From: Lysinibacillus fusiformis
GTDB taxonomy: Bacteria; Bacillota; Bacilli; Bacillales_A; Planococcaceae
Length of the DNA: 64,000 nt
Assembly: GCF_003049525.1 (NCBI RefSeq)
Contig: NZ_PYWL01000006.1
Span: 1-64,000 of the forward strand
Direction: 5' to 3'
In this document: piece by piece, positions 62,832-64,000 of the stretch
Layout: every line of letters begins with the position of its first letter
Numbering within the stretch: position 1 is the stretch's first letter
Position numbers and translations under genes: made by a program
Notes under the pieces: generated by a model
Database searches by the model: none
What the model was told of the DNA's origin: nothing
The model's input: the letters and a program-made list of their open reading frames with translations, nothing else

Positions 62832-64000
62832 TAAATACTAGATATCATAAAGCTAGCTGCTAATCCGTAAAGAGCATTGAAGCTTAAACCAACACCGATC
62901 CCTATGATGATGGAAAACAGTATGACAAGCCAGTTATGTTTATGAATATGACGATTCGTAAATAAAAGAATAAACATAAACGGTAGCATGGTAATGTGAA
63001 GAAATGCGAAAGAATAAATAACTCCTAAAATCGTTAAATCGATAGATAAGAAAAAGGTAAATAAAAGGATGAGTAGACCAATTAGATAAAAGTAATAGGG
63101 CCTTTTCTTCACAAAAAATCGTTTGGTTGCCCGCAAATCCACAAGTAAGGTTGTGATAATGGCCAACAGTACAATGACAAGGAAAGCAAATGTCAGAAAC
63201 CCAGGCTGTACTTCATATAAAAACGTAAAAATTAGAATTTGAAACTGACCAAATGAGCCACTATATAAAGCAATCATTAAAATAGCTGTAAAGGATAGCG
63301 TTAATAAAGCTAAAATCACACCTGAAGAAAACAGGCTGCGACCTACTTTTTTTGGCTTAATAAAGGCGATTAAATACCATGTTGATTTATCAAAGAGAAC
63401 TTGTCCTAAAACGGCTAGTTGAATAATGACATAGAACAGCAGGATTTCACTATTTTTAAAATAAAATAAATAAGGGTGATACAAGCGAATACCTTCATAA
63501 ACGGTGCTAGCACCATTTTGTACAAAATAATAAATAGGGATAAAAATAAGTAAAGAAAATAAAGCGATGATAAATAATATTTCTAGCCACAATATACTTT
63601 TCACAGACATCATGCGATCCAGGAGGAGCATGCCCACCAAAAATAACAAAATTGTGACGGGGACTGGTATGGTTAACATAATTTCAGATAACACACTAAT
63701 GCTTATTAATTGTATTAACCAAAGTTCAATGCCTGTTAAAAGGTAAAAAAATCGTATGACTTTTAAATTCATACCACTCAATTTTTTCTGTATCGTAAAG
63801 AGTAAAAAGCTTTGTGTATGCTGGTTTTGTGTGTAATCACTCTTTTTTAATAATGAGCCCAGTATGACAAATGAAATGGCTGTCGCTAATGTATAACAAA
63901 TGCCCGCCATAAAGCCATACGAAATAAGGGCAGAAGGAGAGGACAATAGTAAATTACCATTAATCCATCTCGCTAAAAGTATGATGACACCTGCTGCTGT
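62789..64000 (-). CDS. Multi-pass membrane transporter, SSS-like (partial, runs off the edge)
   Basis: At least 403 residues with about 11 hydrophobic segments. The frame is open to the right edge (last 18 codons visible, including ARWINGNLLLSS), so the true start lies outside; a TTG at 63946 is not convincing as a start. LGQVLFDKSTWYLIAFIKPKKV recalls the sodium:solute symporter motif. I place it there only tentatively. The stop lies within a terminator hairpin facing the sigma factor relic. Confidence 0.6.
   Translation of the reverse strand, partial: TAAGVIILLARWINGNLLLSSPSALISYGFMAGICYTLATAISFVILGSLLKKSDYTQNQHTQSFLLFTIQKKLSGMNLKVIRFFYLLTGIELWLIQLISISVLSEIMLTIPVPVTILLFLVGMLLLDRMMSVKSILWLEILFIIALFSLLIFIPIYYFVQNGASTVYEGIRLYHPYLFYFKNSEILLFYVIIQLAVLGQVLFDKSTWYLIAFIKPKKVGRSLFSSGVILALLTLSFTAILMIALYSGSFGQFQILIFTFLYEVQPGFLTFAFLVIVLLAIITTLLVDLRATKRFFVKKRPYYFYLIGLLILLFTFFLSIDLTILGVIYSFAFLHITMLPFMFILLFTNRHIHKHNWLVILFSIIIGIGVGLSFNALYGLAASFMISSIYQLMLQTETEDKNA

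Overview
The window looks like a low-GC Gram-positive chromosome from the Bacillales. Gene content and protein sequences point to the Planococcaceae, most likely Lysinibacillus. That is an inference from recognised proteins, from the 5S/tRNA cluster (same order as the Bacillus subtilis trnB cluster apart from a missing tRNA-His), and from local order resembling the B. subtilis ytk-ytm-pckA-metK-ytoA-ytpA-ytqAB-yttB-leuS region. No 16S rRNA lies in the window, so the genus is not proven.

Region 1 (1-9.9 kb): the 3' end of a 23S rRNA, a 5S rRNA and 20 tRNAs, then a VOC protein, the nadBCA operon and a divergent nifS-type cysteine desulfurase. The same 5S plus 20 tRNA block then recurs as a direct repeat of about 1985 bp (299-2283 and 7814-9798, constant offset 7515). 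The second copy has no 16S or 23S in front of it but has its own tandem promoters.

Region 2 (9.9-19 kb): a divergent Fur-type iron-citrate/siderophore uptake system (yfmC-like against yfmDEF-like), diaminopropionate ammonia-lyase, a zinc-ribbon/trypsin-like membrane protease, a TipAL-type MerR regulator with a textbook 19-bp-spacer promoter, a TraR/DksA-like protein and an M19 dipeptidase.

Region 3 (19-30.2 kb): menaquinone synthesis (menA against menF-menD-menH-menB, then a terminator, then menE; no menC here), a secreted transglutaminase-like protein, a Zur-boxed zinc-binding lipoprotein without its permease, yidD with a coupled 53-codon membrane ORF, and a YtzI-like small protein.

Region 4 (30.2-43 kb) is the most novel-looking part. 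It is a divergent locus with a complete Opp/Dpp peptide ABC transporter, a DUF1177 protein, an M20 and an M29-type peptidase, an IclR regulator, an AroM-like protein and two paralogous amidohydrolases, one of which has lost the HxH metal motif. Two near-identical 23-bp boxes flank the divergent starts symmetrically and are probable operators. It reads as a dedicated import and hydrolysis pathway for an unidentified peptide-like compound.

Region 5 (43-64 kb): core genes syntenic with B. subtilis: Nudix YtkD-like, YtmA-like hydrolase, YqkD-like hydrolase, pckA, metK under a SAM-I riboswitch, a gamma-carbonic-anhydrase-like protein, a YtpA-like hydrolase with no nucleophile serine, an AGCS symporter, ytqB/ytqA, an MFS transporter, an ArsR/SulP operon with a perfect 26-bp palindrome, and leuS under a T-box with a CTC specifier. 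Last come nupC with an operator-like palindrome, a truncated ECF sigma factor relic, and an SSS-like transporter running off the right edge.
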